Source of the DNA: Sepiola atlantica
Lineage: Eukaryota; Mollusca; Cephalopoda; Sepiida; Sepiolidae
DNA length: 64,000 bases
Direction of reading: 5' to 3'
Assembly: GCA_963556195.1 (NCBI GenBank)
Contig: OY744525.1
Span: 53,372,946-53,436,945 of the forward strand
In this document: positions 9,765 to 20,759 of the stretch, piece after piece
Position numbering within the stretch: the stretch's first letter is position 1
Layout: each line of letters begins with the position of its first letter
Notes under the pieces: generated by a model
Told to the model about the DNA's origin: nothing
What the model saw: the letters and a program-made list of their open reading frames with translations, nothing else
Database searches by the model: none
Translations under genes and position numbers: made by a program

Positions 9765-10095
9765 TCAGAATGGCCTTTCCAAATTATCGTCTGCTCGCAT
9801 TTCTTTCCACCCAATTGTTTTGCTCCAAATTCACGTAAGAATTTACGAAAAAATAAATAATAATAGTTTTAGTTTTTCAAAGAGAAAAAAGAAAAGTGTA
9901 CCGAAAATAAAAGTAACAATAAAAAAAATACAGCGAATACGATTCTAGAAACAGTTATTTTCTTGCCAAAGTATTGTCTGCTCGCATTTATTTACACCCA
10001 ATCGTTTTGCACAAATTCACGTCAGAATATAATAATATTTTATGTCTTTCAAAGTGAGTGTACGTAAATTAAAATCAACAATTAAAAAAACAAAA
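9765..10095 (+). repeat. Direct repeat, two diverged units 187 bp apart
   Basis: The block GTCTGCTCGCATTT followed by CACCCAAT, GTTTTGC and AAATTCACGT occurs near 9788 and again near 9975, with A-rich sequence after each. The function is unknown. Confidence 0.65.
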
Positions 10096-10336
10096 TACTG
10101 ACCCTAACCGTAACGACGGGGTCAAAGTTAGCGCGGGTCCTAAAGTGGAAAACTAAATTTGTTATGTGTGTGTGCGTGTTTTTTAATGAATCATTTATTA
10201 TTTTAATTAAACAATTTGATATAGTGAATTTGTATTTTAAAACATGGCTAATAAGATTAAGAAAATAAACAAACTTAGAACGGTTTTAAAAAGAAAAATA
10301 AGCACGGTGAATGGCAGCGTTGTAACGCGCCGTAAT

Positions 10337-10415
10337 AACGCTGGTTGTTTAATCAGTTGCGCCATATTTAATTACCGGAGGGAGGGAGGAAAACACTGAT
10401 TAAACAGCCAGCGTT
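10337..10415. repeat. Inverted repeat, 21-bp arms
   Basis: AACGCTGGTTGTTTAATCAG (10337-10356) pairs with sequence at 10395-10415 with one mismatch across a loop of about 37 nt. It could be the core of a small foldback element. Flanking ACG-rich sequence (TAACGC and GTAACG) extends the symmetry imperfectly. Confidence 0.7.
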
Positions 10416-10902
10416 GTTAACTACGTAACGCATTACATGTATGTATCGATTAATAATGGAGTTTATTTATCTGTCGGTCTAAATTATAATTTATAAGTAA
10501 GATTATTAGCTTGCAAAATAGCGTAAATACATGTAGAAAGTGGATGAAGACAATCCTGAGTGTATATTTGCGAATAGTAATTTATTAGAAGTTGATAAGC
10601 AATTGATTATGTAAATTGAGAAATGCGCATTGTGTTTCCGGCAGTTTTTTTCATAGTATATAATGAAGCTGGCGGACTTAGTAAATAGTCATACTACTTT
10701 GATGGAGTGTCGGCTTCAGACAGACAGACAGACAGATACATAAACTCCATTATTAATAGATTTGATTTAATTTTTACTTTAAAAACTAGACATTTTTCTA
10801 GCTTGTGTCTTTGTCAACCAAAATATTTTGCAATCTCTTCTCATTTCATTCTGAAAAGAACCATGATCTTTTTCTCTCCATATTGTTTCAGTTTTTCTAA
10901 AA

Positions 10903-10938
<36 letters not shown>

Positions 10939-11405
10939 TTTTTTTTTTTGTCAAATATAAATTATTTTCAAATCTTTTTTGATCATCTTTATTTGTTTTT
11001 ATTACCTCAAAAAATCTTTTGGAAAAGTGAATAAAATGTTGAAAAAATAAAAAAAATCTTTGTTTTTTTTTGTTTTTTTTTAATCAGTTAAATGCTTTCC
11101 AGTTGGTTGTTTTAAGGGATTTGTGGGGGTGGCTTTTAATACTTTAAACAGCAAACGCCTCTTTCATTTTTTTTTTTATATACTCAACACAGAATCCATA
11201 AATTTCAGCTGACAATCAAACCAAAGCCTTTAGAGAAGTGGATGTCAAATTGCTACCCCACCCGCTTTATTGGTGTCCACACCGGATATTTATGGATGTA
11301 GTGTAACAAATCTCCGCTCACACATCTCTCGGATCTTTTTTACTTTAAGGTGGCAACTTGTCATATTTAGGGAGATAACTTTTCTTAGCTCAAATTACAG
11401 GAATA

Positions 11406-11446
<41 letters not shown>

Positions 11447-11739
11447 CTGAAGTGGTAAAAGAAATGGAATGAAGTGTGTATCATCACCATACTTACTGTC
11501 ACAGTGTGGTTGTAGTCTCTACCTCTTACAAAACTCTGATATGCCTGAGCTGGACAGTGGGGGAGTACTCCTGCTGGCCTGTAAAGTGGCTCATTGGCTG
11601 TGTAACATTGCTCACCTCTGCCGGACAAACTCCCATTTGATGAGTGTGAAAGCCATTTTCATGGAAAATGCAACACTCTGGCCGATAAGTGATTGATCTT
11701 CAGCGATCAACTTGTGAGTGACTAGCGATCTTTCACAGA
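10416..11739. other. No recognisable gene; simple repeats only
   Basis: The stretch contains a (GACA)n-like run near 10718, (TA)n at about 10906-10935, homopolymer T tracts and (CT)n at 11409-11440. Short open frames occur, but none resembles a known protein. Confidence 0.5.
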
Positions 11740-12150
11740 AGAGATGTTGCTAGTTTTTCTCTGCTCTATCTTATGGTAGGTGCTCGACTGAGCCTCAATC
11801 TCTGGTTCCTCCCTGTAAAACATTCACAGCAAGAACTCGTCTTTTTACCACCATTACAAATAACTTTTTTTCCTCTGCACCTAAAACTTGATTGAATTTC
11901 CATGAACAGTTTCATTAGAAGAACTTCCCATCTATGGAACACATTACCACAGGATTGCTTCCCTACAGACTACAACATGGTCGTCTTAAAGTTCAATGTC
12001 AACAAATATTTGTCAATCCGTGCTCTTAAGTAATCAAATTTTATCTATTCTGTCCATTTTTTTTTTTAATTCTCTAATAGTGGTGTTCTTCATCCAGTTG
12101 ACAATCTCGTTAACCCTTATCCTCGAGTAGCTTTTAGACGTGGTAAGTAA
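11740..12150 (+). mobile_element. LINE-E family 3' end
   Basis: The sequence matches other copies in the window (25520, 27800, 34035, 55240 and 56740). Shared marks are TATGGTAGGTGCTCGACTGA, the block encoding an FHEQ...RTSHLWN-like motif, and the 3' signature AACCCTTATCCTCGAGTAGC. The encoded phrase (large hydrophobic residues, R-T-S-H-L-W-N, then a C-F motif) is the conserved C-terminus of L2/CR1-like LINE RT proteins. Reading frames are broken. Confidence 0.65.
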
Positions 12151-12403
12151 TGAATAAGAAATAATTTGCACTTTTAAATATAAACTTGTAAATTTGTTTT
12201 AATAGAAATAAATTCTATATTTCACTTGCATTTTTTAATTTATTTAATTATTTTTCAGTCACATTCTGTATTCTTGCGAAAAACCTTTCTTGCCTCAAAT
12301 GTATTAGGTGTCGCTGTTGTATTTAATTCTATCGATTTGTTTCTTTGTAAATCTTTTTTCCTTTTACACTCCTATGTACGTTTTCCTCATGTGTTTATGT
12401 CAG

Positions 12404-13490
12404 TGTGATACTATAGACTCTTCCCCCCCCCCCCAGCCAAGACCACCAAAATGTAATGTGGAAGTAAATGACAATACAAAATGCTGCAGAAGTGAATGAC
12501 AATATGGGAGCGACAGATCCATTGTGTTGTACAGATGAAGTAACGTCATGAACAATTAGCCAGGGGAAGGGTGAGGATAGAGAATTAAGAAGGAACTTTT
12601 TATTTTCGGCTGACCTGAGAGTAACTGGAGGAACCGGACGTATCGGAATTCTGGTAGAAAGTAGATATTTGGGGGGGGGGGGGGGGGGGCACTGACTGTC
12701 GACAGCAGACGGGTTGGAGGAGATCGACGGGCAGGTCTGCGGTAAATGGTCTCTACAGGAGAAGAGCCCGAGTGGATGACAGCGAACGATCACAATGAGC
12801 AGATTGATGAGAAACCCCTTGTTGAGTCTTAGCTAATCTTCTGAACTTGAAAATAGAGCTCAGAAGTAGTAACACGAACGACGGGCCCCACAACGACACA
12901 CACACACCCGTGTTCAACAAGACGTGTTTACACAATGTAATGAAATTTTTTAGATGAGGATTTATTATTCGGATTACTGTTCTCATCGTGGATGTTGTTC
13001 TCACATTTCGGACGATATAACCTCCGACCTTCTTCAGGTACATCTTATCAAACTTGTGGCGTAATGGATAAAGCTCTAAGTAATAATCAGTTCTAAGTGA
13101 CGGTCTTCTGGGGGTTGATGGTTCAATCCTAAGTGCGGGCGATACTAAGAATACAATTACGAATTATTTAAGACTTTTATCATTGCTGACTGAACGAGAG
13201 CAAGCTATTCCTGTGGATTAAATAAAGGGTTCCGTTCGAAATTTCGTACATATATTCCCGAGTTCGACAAAATGCATCTGAAGAAGGTCAGAGGTTACAT
13301 CGGCCGAAATGTAAGAATAACATTCAAGATGAGTACAATAGTCTGAATAATCCAAATAGTATATATTTGTGTTTGTTGTTTTTTATTATGTGTGTAAATT
13401 GTAAACTGCCTGCTCGGCGATCACCAATACTAGAACCGACAAAGCAAAAATAAGATGAAGAAGAGGAAAAACCACGGCACATATGAATTT
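12404..13490 (+). mobile_element. LTR-like repeat, copy 1, split by a foldback element
   Basis: It starts TGTGATAC and aligns end to end with 22877-23563, which starts TGTGATGA. Flanks diverge immediately outside. Both are followed by TGGGGGTCGRCAA and some 20 further shared bases, which would fit a primer-binding site. The copy is interrupted at about 12957-13350 by a foldback insertion that copy 2 lacks. Without the insert it is about 690 bp, a plausible LTR size. No gag or pol follows, so the LTR identity is an inference from ends and context. Confidence 0.5.
12957..13350. mobile_element. Foldback element 1 with tRNA-like internal region
   Basis: The terminal inverted arms (about 12957-13050 and 13265-13350) carry the block ATTCTCACA, TTTCGGCCGATGTAACCTCC, GACCTTCTTCAGGTGCAT in opposite orientations. 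Between them lies a tRNA-like stretch with a good A box (TGGCGTAATGG, 13057-13067) and B box (GGTTCAATCC, 13120-13129). Related copies are at 22325, 40190 and 61200. The A/B boxes suggest descent from an RNA polymerase III unit. The arm on the CTGAAGA...GAAA strand also resembles a hammerhead core. Confidence 0.65.
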
Positions 13491-13529
13491 TGGGGGTCGG
13501 CAAGGGGCAGGCATAGTTATACATCAGCT

Positions 13530-14112
13530 CTTTATCTTAAATTGCATTAATAGACCCTACGTGTTCAAAGTCTACTATAATTAAATATTAAATTTTTTAA
13601 CGCCAATACGTAGTTAAAACAAAATAAATAAATTGTTTTTAAAAAAAAGAAATCAAAGGAAAATATGAAATTTAATTGAAATAAAAACGCTTTCTTTTCA
13701 GATTAAAAATACTCTCGTTCCAGACTTTTTGTAACAAAAAAAAAACATATCTTCTCATAGAATTTTTATTTACATTTCTTATTAAATATTAAATTGTATT
13801 TAATGTGGTCAAAGCAAAATAAATTTTTTTGGACTATTAAAATAATTTCCAACACTTGATAATCTTTACACATTCATTTATTTATTTTATAATCACTTAT
13901 GTTTAGATTCATGTTTTGAAACATGGCATAAATCTATGATGTCATGCCAAAGCTATAATTATTTTTTTATGGTAATGTAGAACCTCAGACTGAAGATCTC
14001 AAGGTTTCAATTTCCGGCATCCTCTTTATTTGTTGGGAATTTATTATTTACTATTAATGCAATATTCTCCATTTCGAAAAGTAGTTGAGATCTCTGATGT
14101 TTTGAAATGAGA
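13530..14112. other. No recognisable feature
   Basis: A+T-rich non-coding sequence without visible repeats. Confidence 0.5.
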
Positions 14113-14450
14113 CAAATTCTGCAATGTATTTATTGCATTAAAAAAATTCTGCAATGTATTTATTGCATTAAAAAAATTCTGCAATGTATTTATTGCATTA
14201 AATAAATTCTGCAATGTATTTATTGCATTAAAAAAATTCCGCAATGTATTTATTGCATTAAAAAAATTCCACAATGTATTTATTGCATTAAAAAAATTCC
14301 ACAATGTATTTATTGCATTAAAAAAATTCCGCAATGTATTTATTGCATTAAAAAAATTCCGCAATGTATTTATTGCATTAAAAAATTCCACAATGTATTT
14401 ATTACGTTTTAAAAAAATTCCGCAATGTATTTATTACGTTTTTAAAAAAT
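14113..14450. repeat. 30-bp minisatellite, 11 units
   Basis: The unit is AAAAAAATTCYRC followed by AATGTATTTATTGCATT. Eleven units differ mainly at two sites and give the order TCTGC x4, TCCGC, TCCAC x2, TCCGC x2, TCCAC, TCCGC. The last units have TTACG replacing TTGCA. The minus-strand open frame over it is an artefact of the 30-bp period. Confidence 0.95.
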
Positions 14451-14628
14451 TGTGACTGACTAATGGACGGAAAGACGGATAAAATCTCTATTTAAGATAT
14501 GTTTGTAAAGTAAATAAAACAATCTTTCTGAATATGTAATCCATTGAATTATTTGTTACAGCGAGTTAAAACAGTATTTTAATTTACAAATTTTCAGCAA
14601 ATAGCTTTTACTAAATGCAACAAAATTG

Positions 14629-14718
14629 AAAATTAAACAAAAATACAACTAATAACTGTCAACAATTGGTCGAAATTTAATTTGATTATAGTTATTAGTT
14701 GTATTTTTGTTTAATTTT
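14629..14718. repeat. Perfect 29-bp inverted repeat
   Basis: The arms 14629-14657 and 14690-14718 are exact reverse complements (core ACAACTAATAACT) around a 32-nt loop. The same AT-rich phrase recurs near 53100 and 52880, so this may be a small dispersed MITE. Confidence 0.85.
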
Positions 14719-15084
14719 TTAGTTGTGAAACATAACATCGACACTTCCATCCATGGCAGCCATCTTGATTTTTTTTTTCAAGCCTCCAAAGGCAATGATA
14801 GAAAAAAAACCTCAAAAACTGTGCAAGTCGATAGATTAAATTTTCTTGCATTTGGTAAAAGTTATTTGTTTTTTTTTGTTTTTTTTTACCCCCTTTTCTT
14901 TTCCTGTTAACTATACTGCACATTGCACAATAGCCAATGTGCGAAATTTTTATGTTTTAATGTTAGGATGGTTTGGAAAAAAAACAGCTATTAAAATATA
15001 AACAAAATTGTTAACATGCACCTGAAGTGGCTGTGATTCGTGAAGCTCTACTAGTGTTTTTTTTTTTTTTGTTATGTTATCCTT

Positions 15085-15330
15085 TTCAAATCTTGGTCAG
15101 TACAAGTTGGTCCATCACTGCAGTCATTGAGGATGTGTTCCGTTGTCTGTCTGGGATTTCCACAAGGGCAGTTGCTTGTTGCTGGTCCCCACCTGTGGAG
15201 GTTGCTGGTTGTCTTTTAAACCTTCACTCTTGCTCGGTTCAAGGTCACCCAGTCCTTTTTGGGAGATTCGTTCCATGTGGGAGATGTTCTCTGGGTTCTT
15301 GGATAGCTTTGTGCATGCCGCAGAATCACT
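15085..15330 (-). mobile_element. LINE C-terminal fragment with CPCG...EHIL motif
   Basis: The minus strand encodes a TLNRARVK-like block, then LHRWGPATSNCPCGNPRQTT and EHILNDC. This Cys/His-rich C-terminus is typical of jockey/I-like LINE proteins and may belong to the same family as the element at 4086. Frames are broken. Confidence 0.65.
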
Positions 15331-15334
15331 GAGA

Positions 15335-15660
15335 CATTAAGGTTGAGAAATGATAACCCGTTTGTATACAAGACGTGTAAGACAATGAAGACAGATGAGA
15401 ACTCAGATGTGGAGAAAGTATATTTGGATGGGGAGATTATTGAGGTGGTTCAGAAGTTTTGTTATCTTAGTGATTGGGGCACAGGTAGGAGCTGGTGTGA
15501 TTGCAAAAGTTAGGAAGGAATGGAGGAAGTTGAGGGAACTGCTCCCATTACTAACCAGCAGAGCGTTACCACTGTCGACCAAATGTAGAGTCTATCAGGC
15601 ATGTGTACACAGTGTGATGATATATGGAAGTGAAAGGTCAGAGGTTACATCGACCAAAAT
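15335..15660 (+). mobile_element. LINE-C fragment (post-RT region)
   Basis: The plus strand encodes broken phrases VIAKVRKEWRKLRELLPLLT, STKCRVYQACVHSVM and IYGSE, the standard post-RT block of RTE-like LINEs. The sequence matches 31020-31310. It ends against a half copy of the foldback arm (GGTCAGAGGTTACATCGACC, about 15637-15690). Confidence 0.75.
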
Positions 15661-15856
15661 GTGAGAATAATAGACCAAATAATACAAGTTATAAATTTAT
15701 TTATTTATATATATAAACTTGGAAAGCCAATGTGACATGTTAACCTAAACGATTTAATTAGGAATAAAAGTTTATTAAATTTCAATCAACAAATATTTTT
15801 AATAACATTTAGAAAAAGAAGCATATCTTTTTGCATTGTGTCAAATAAGTTTGAAT

Positions 15857-16105
15857 TTAAAGGTACTTTTTAGTAATAGGTATCCAAGAAAATCTCATCA
15901 ATTCTTCCGAGACTAACGAACGTTAAAAAAACTTCACCGAACAAACAATGTATTATTAGCTGTTTTCTTTAAAGTTATTTAACGAAAGAAATTGATTTTA
16001 TCTTGTATTTACGTGTATTTTGTGATGCTGTTTCCGTACTTCTACACAATATGAACCAAACTGTTTTTTTCTTTTTACCCATAACCTAACCCTAACATAA
16101 GCATT
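15857..16105 (+). mobile_element. Half copy of the AATAGGTATCCA MITE
   Basis: The block TAATAGGTATCCAAGAAAAT, then CTTCACCGAA, TTCTACACAATATGAACCAA and ACCCTAAC, matches the left half of the complete element at 45035-45321. The right arm is missing. Confidence 0.6.
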
Positions 16106-16384
16106 TTAGTAAAGGTAAATGAAAAGGTATCAGTAAATTCCAAACGAAAAGTTAAAAAATAATAAGGGCATCCAAAAATGTATGTAAAAGTCAGAACTTG
16201 ATCTTTCTAATTGATTGAAAAATAGTCATCTGGCAAGTAACAGCACTTTTGAATTCCGATTTTTCTGCCATTGGCCACTCACGTCTGATAACGAAACAAA
16301 AACAATACATTACACCAACTTAAGTGAAATCAAATTTGAATGATTTCAAAAAACAAATTGGACATTATTCTGTGAAAAATGTCG

Positions 16385-16680
16385 ACATTCACTGTGGAGG
16401 TCCCCAGATGTCGGAGAGCCTTCTACTCAAATAGCTTCTTTCCTCGTGTTGCTGGCCTCTGGAACTCCCTTCCTGCCCCCTGTTTCCCCGACAGTACAGA
16501 CATGCAGAAGTTTAAAACTAACGTAAACAGATATCTAGCTGCACAGATCCCAATCTAGGTTGACTGCCCCCTACCTTCTCCCCTCTTCTTTTTTCTCAGT
16601 AGCCCCTTACGTCTACAGTAGCGTCCTGCCTTGTTTGGGGGTGAACTATGTTAAAAAAAAATTTTTTTTAAAAAGAGATA
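16385..16680 (+). mobile_element. LINE-D family 3' end
   Basis: It encodes the eroded C-terminal block of the family (VEVPRC..., FFPR, GLWNSLPAPCFPD, FKTNVNRYLAAQ). The UTR signature CTGCCTTGTTTGGGGGTGAA and an A/T tail follow. Related copies are at 19900, 32625, 41655, 53656 and 59665. Confidence 0.8.
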
Positions 16681-16850
16681 AACTCCACAGAAAATAATAA
16701 AAAAGCAAAAGGTACAAATTTTAAGCTTGTTTAAAACGTACTTTCAAGAAGTTATATAGTTGAACAATAAATATTTAAAACAACTTGGTTAAAACGATAG
16801 TAAAACTCTCTCAGTTAATGAAGTTTAAAAAAAAAATTTGCTGCACAAAA

Positions 16851-17095
16851 AAGTCCCTATTTACTTGCCGCCGCCCCCCCCCCTCCCCCATGATGGCAGA
16901 GTTAAACTCAAGGTCGGTTTGTAATGTGGGTAAAATACAGCTCCCCAAAAAGGAGGGCTCTGGATCGAGACAAATATAAAAATTGCATCAGTCTAGAAGG
17001 ATTCCTCCTTCATTGACCAAGGACAGAAAAGATCAAGTGTAGTATCAGAACAAATACTACATGTTGCTCCTAGCCAAAAGGCTAAAGAGTTGCAC
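16851..17095 (-). mobile_element. SINE with U2-snRNA-like head
   Basis: Read on minus, the first 42 nt (17089-17048) contain AGCCTTTTGGCTA and GTAGTATTTGTTC, close to the 5' end of U2 snRNA. Sequence at 17031-17046 is an exact 16-nt U2 match (GATCAAGTGTAGTATC) in the opposite orientation, so the two form a hairpin. The body matches a second copy at 52636-52800 and ends in GGCAAGTAAATAGGGAC plus a T/A run, like the 3360 SINE tail. Derivation from U2 is inferred from this similarity only. Confidence 0.6.
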
Positions 17096-17099
17096 AAAA

Positions 17100-17560
17100 A
17101 AAGTCAATTGCTACAAAAAAGAAACAGTAAATTGCTGGGCAAATATGATGAATCTATTCAAGCAATTTACATACAATTAAAAGAAAAAAAATGAATGCAT
17201 TCAGATATTAGAAGTGTTATGGTGATCTACCCTATTCCATCACTATGGACTCTTCCTGACCCTAGTCATAATGAGTCTATGAATAATCAACAAAAGTGAG
17301 ACAAGAAGCCAAGTGAGGAAGCAACCTCTATCGACCCACCTTCTGTTCGTGTTATTTCTTCCGGCCCTTTAAGGCCACAAGAAGAAGAAAATGAAAACTT
17401 ATTAGCTCAAATTGGCAATAATGTCAAGACGAGGGAAAAAGATGTAAGCTTGACAAATAATTAAAGAATGTGTGTGATTGAACTGTCTGGACTAGAGGTT
17501 GCCACACAAAAGTTATCAACAAATAATGATCTTTATCAAAGAACTTAAAAAAAAAAGATT
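17100..17560 (+). pseudogene. Eroded coding-like stretch, unidentified
   Basis: One plus frame reads through phrases such as KLLGKYDESIQAIYIQLKEK and, after stops, EEATSIDPPSVRVISSGPLR and NENLLAQIGNNVKTREKDVS. The composition is that of protein rather than random AT sequence. Three or more stops interrupt it. A gag or LINE ORF1 remnant is possible. I do not recognise it. Confidence 0.3.
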
Positions 17561-17569
17561 TATAGCAGT

Positions 17570-17960
17570 TACATGATTGAAATTTATTCTGTTATATTTA
17601 CATGCAATATATCGTGCGGCTTGGCGCATGCGATGTAATGCTCAGACTTGAGTAGCTATGCCGTGGGCGTTTTGGAACACTCTTGCGCATACTCAGTTCT
17701 CAGCCGCGCTTAGTTCGTGTGAAAATACAATTCAGTTCCAGCTCGGCTGTAGATATAACAAGACATAAAATTCCTGGCTCGTCTCTTGTCGTCGCTTAGA
17801 CTTGGACTCAATTACATTTCTACTCTAATACACGCCTGCCAAACCAAGTTGCCTTACATTCTTATATTCCTATGTTCTTGTTCGGTTTTACAACACTGTT
17901 AAATAAAGTTTGATTTAATTGTGCAGAAGATGTTGGTATTTTATTTGGAACCTGGTGACC
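17570..17960 (+). mobile_element. Possible solo LTR
   Basis: A GC-richer 390-bp island (GCGCATGCG, CAGCCGCGC) ends with AATAAA near 17900, then a short run to TTTGGAACCTGGTGACCC. That resembles an LTR R/U5 region followed by a primer-binding-site-like TGG...GGTGACC. No second LTR or pol is present in the window. Confidence 0.3.
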
Positions 17961-18754
17961 CTATTTTCTTCATCGTTTCTAGCCAGCTCGCTCAGATAAC
18001 TATAGACACGTCTAGTGCCATTATAGTATGTGGCCTACTGGTTAGAATGTGTCCTACCTCAGTAAGATTATATTTATAGATATAAGTAGTAGGCAATTTA
18101 TTAAAAATAATTATATTTAATTTCAAGAAATACAGCTCGCTCACTGACCGTTTTGTCTTCCAACCAATTTCAGTGGAAACGTCGGGTGTGCTTGGCCCCG
18201 AGACTGTTAAATTTTTTCAGGACATTGGATGGAGGATTTCAACGTCTAGGCACGAGCTTCGTGAGTCAGCCTGGTTGTTCCAACGCATCTCCCTGGTTAT
18301 CGTTCGTGGCAACGCTATGTCAGTAACGGCAGCGTCACTTCCATTCTAATCGTCATCTGTTGACTCTCTCTTTCTTTCTCTCCCCCTCTCTATCTACCTA
18401 TGTCTGTATCTGTCTCTTTGCTTCTCTTTCTCTCACATTATTGTTTAAAAAATATGTGTTGTGTATCTATTATTAAAAAACGAAAAGAAATGCCAAACTG
18501 ACTTCTTGCCAGGGCACAGATTAATTTTCGAACAAATTGCTGAATTTTACCCAATGTAAAACTCATTTATTTCAAAAACTTTATTTCCCTTGTTTCATGT
18601 TTTTTCCCCTTTCATTTACGTATTTTTCAATTTTTTTCTTTCTTTGATAATTAATTTATTTTAATAAAGAATTTTATTTTTCATTGGTGCCGGAAAAAAA
18701 AAAAAATTAGTAATAAACTGTATTTAGTTATTAAAAATGCTAAAATTTAAAAAG
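17961..18754. other. No recognisable gene; CT-rich simple sequence
   Basis: CT-rich simple sequence at about 18365-18435 and homopolymer A/T tracts. No protein or RNA gene is visible. Confidence 0.5.
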
Positions 18755-19254
18755 AAATTTAGGGAATCTTTTACGACGCTCAGCAGAGTCGCGAACAGGG
18801 TCCAAAAAAAGAACGAGAAAGGGTTTAAAAACATAAATTTGCAACAAGTGAAGTTGACCTACGACGAGAATAGATATTTTTCTACTTACCTATGTAATTT
18901 GTTTTTATTTTTACGTATTATAAATAGGTTTTTTAATAAATGATGTAAAAAAAAAAAAAAATTCTTGTTTTTTTTTTCCCAGTGGTTTTCACAAAATTCA
19001 AGATGGCGTATTCACGTTCATTCTTACCAAAGCCCCCCCCCCCCCCAAAAAAAATCGGCCATTTTTTTTCCATGTTCCTGTGACAAAACTATTGATTTCT
19101 AATAAATAACGGTTGTAACAGTCTAAAAATACAAACAAATGCCACAGGTAAGTTTGAAAATAACTTTTACAGCCTACAGTTACTTTTATTTGTTGTATAT
19201 TTGTTTTTTTAGCGTTTTTACTCTGCTGAGCGTCGTAAAAGATTCCCGAAATTT
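18755..19254. repeat. Inverted repeat, 35-bp arms, 430 bp apart
   Basis: 18755-18789 and 19220-19254 are reverse complements at 34 of 35 positions (core TTTTACGACGCTCAGCAGAG). AT-rich flanks extend the similarity weakly. The organisation fits a non-autonomous DNA transposon whose ends are just outside. No target duplication was identified. Confidence 0.7.
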
Positions 19255-19299
19255 AATTCAATTTTTAATCATTAAAAATTTCTCTGACATCCTCAAGGG

Positions 19300-19899
19300 T
19301 TTAAGCTTAATTTTTTAACTACCTGTTACTTTCACAACTTGTAAGAAAAAAAAGTTTGAATTATCTCCCTTGAATGGCTAAAAATGTGGCCTCTGAATAA
19401 ATGTTCTATAACTATATATTATCAGTCAGTTATTATACTTTCTTATAATACGCTTTTTAAGGTAAGTCACATACTATAACAGAGACAGAATTTTGTAGGT
19501 CACATTCAACAAGTAGGCCACATACTATAAGAGTACCGACTCAACAAAATGGCGATCTCCCATCTTGACATTCAACTCTTACTCTACAGATTTACCAAGT
19601 ATGACAACTCTCTAGGCCAGGGTTTCTCAACCTTTTTACCCTTTCATTATCCTTAAAATAAATTACATGTCTCAATGAACGCCTGCGCAAAAACAAATTA
19701 TATAACATATTTTTCTCATTTTATTTTCATTAAAGCTCACGTGGTAAATATCATATATATTTTTGAATAACTGGTTTAAGGAAAAATTAAATTTTTTGTC
19801 ACAGTTTTCGGTAATGCTAAATAAAATCCATACTGTTCGTTTATAATATTTCATCAGGAAATTTTATTCACAAAAATGTTCTTAACTAACAAAAAATGG
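19300..19899. other. No recognisable feature
   Basis: A+T-rich. A 60-residue minus frame at 19672-19854 has no recognisable motif. Confidence 0.5.
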
Positions 19900-20755
19900 C
19901 TAAATCCTTAGAAAGTGACCTCTAGTCTGTAGTGGAATGGAGTCATGAATGGATGGTAACATTTAATGCTGCAAAGATAAAGCTCCTTTCCTTCAATCAA
20001 CTACAAGAAACCTCTTCAATCACCGATTGCCATGGCAAATAACACCCTACTTGAGAGTCCAACGTTCAAACTCCTCTACCTAACATTCACACGTTACATG
20101 AATTGGAACAAATACATAGAAGACATTGCCAAGGCGGCTGCAAAAAAGTGGCTCCCTCTACCGAGCTAGAAAACTTCTCACACCTGACAGTATCCTATAT
20201 CTCTACAAAGCCACCATCCGCCCATACATGGAGTATTGTTGTCACATCTGGGCTGGTGCACCATCCACTAGTCTCTCCCTCTTAGACAAGGTACAAAAAA
20301 GAGTCTCTAATCTAATAAGTCCTTCACTATCCACCAAGCTCCAGCCCCATCGCCACAATGTTGCATCCTTGTACTTGTTTTACAAGTACTTCAATGGAAT
20401 GTGCTCCGATGAACTTTCTGCTCTAGTGCCCCCTCGATGTAAACACACTCGACCAACCCGACAATCAGTTAAATCCCATCCATTCACTGTGGAGGTCCCC
20501 AGATGCCGAGGAGCCTTCTACTTCAATAGCTTCTTTCCTCGTGCTGCCGGCCTTTGGAACTCCCTCCCTGTTCCCTGTTTCCCCGACTGTACCGACGTGC
20601 AGAAATTTAAAACTAATGTGAACAAACATCTCACTGCACAGCTCCCAACTTAAGATGACCCCCTAAACTTTCACCCTAATTCTCGGTAGCCCTTTTATGT
20701 CTACAGTTGCAACTTGCCTTGTTTGGGGTGAACTAAGTTAATAAAAATTAAAAAA
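19900..20755 (+). mobile_element. LINE-D family 3' half
   Basis: This copy encodes, after a one-base deletion near 20145, SLYRARKLLTPDSILYLYKA, IRPYMEYCCHIWAGAPS, LLDKVQKR, HRHNVASLYLFYKYFNGMC, VEVPRCRGAFYFNSFFPRAA, GLWNSLPVPCFPD and KFKTNVNKHL. That is the complete post-RT C-terminus of an L2/CR1-like LINE. Upstream phrases (VEWSHEWMVTFNAAK) belong to the RT end. The 3' UTR ends in TAATAAAAATTAAAAA. The open part (20126-20653, 175 residues) is the best preserved member of the family here. Confidence 0.85.
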
Positions 20756-20759
20756 CATA

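Noticed and set aside
10081..10145. Telomere-like CCCTAACC string
   Set aside because: Single short occurrence without tandem repetition.
13040..13135. Possible functional tRNA gene within foldback 1
   Set aside because: A and B boxes are good, but no cloverleaf or anticodon stem could be drawn and the sequence recurs inside four foldbacks.
14044..14391. 115-residue minus frame with a 10-residue repeat
   Set aside because: Created by a 30-bp minisatellite whose length is divisible by three.
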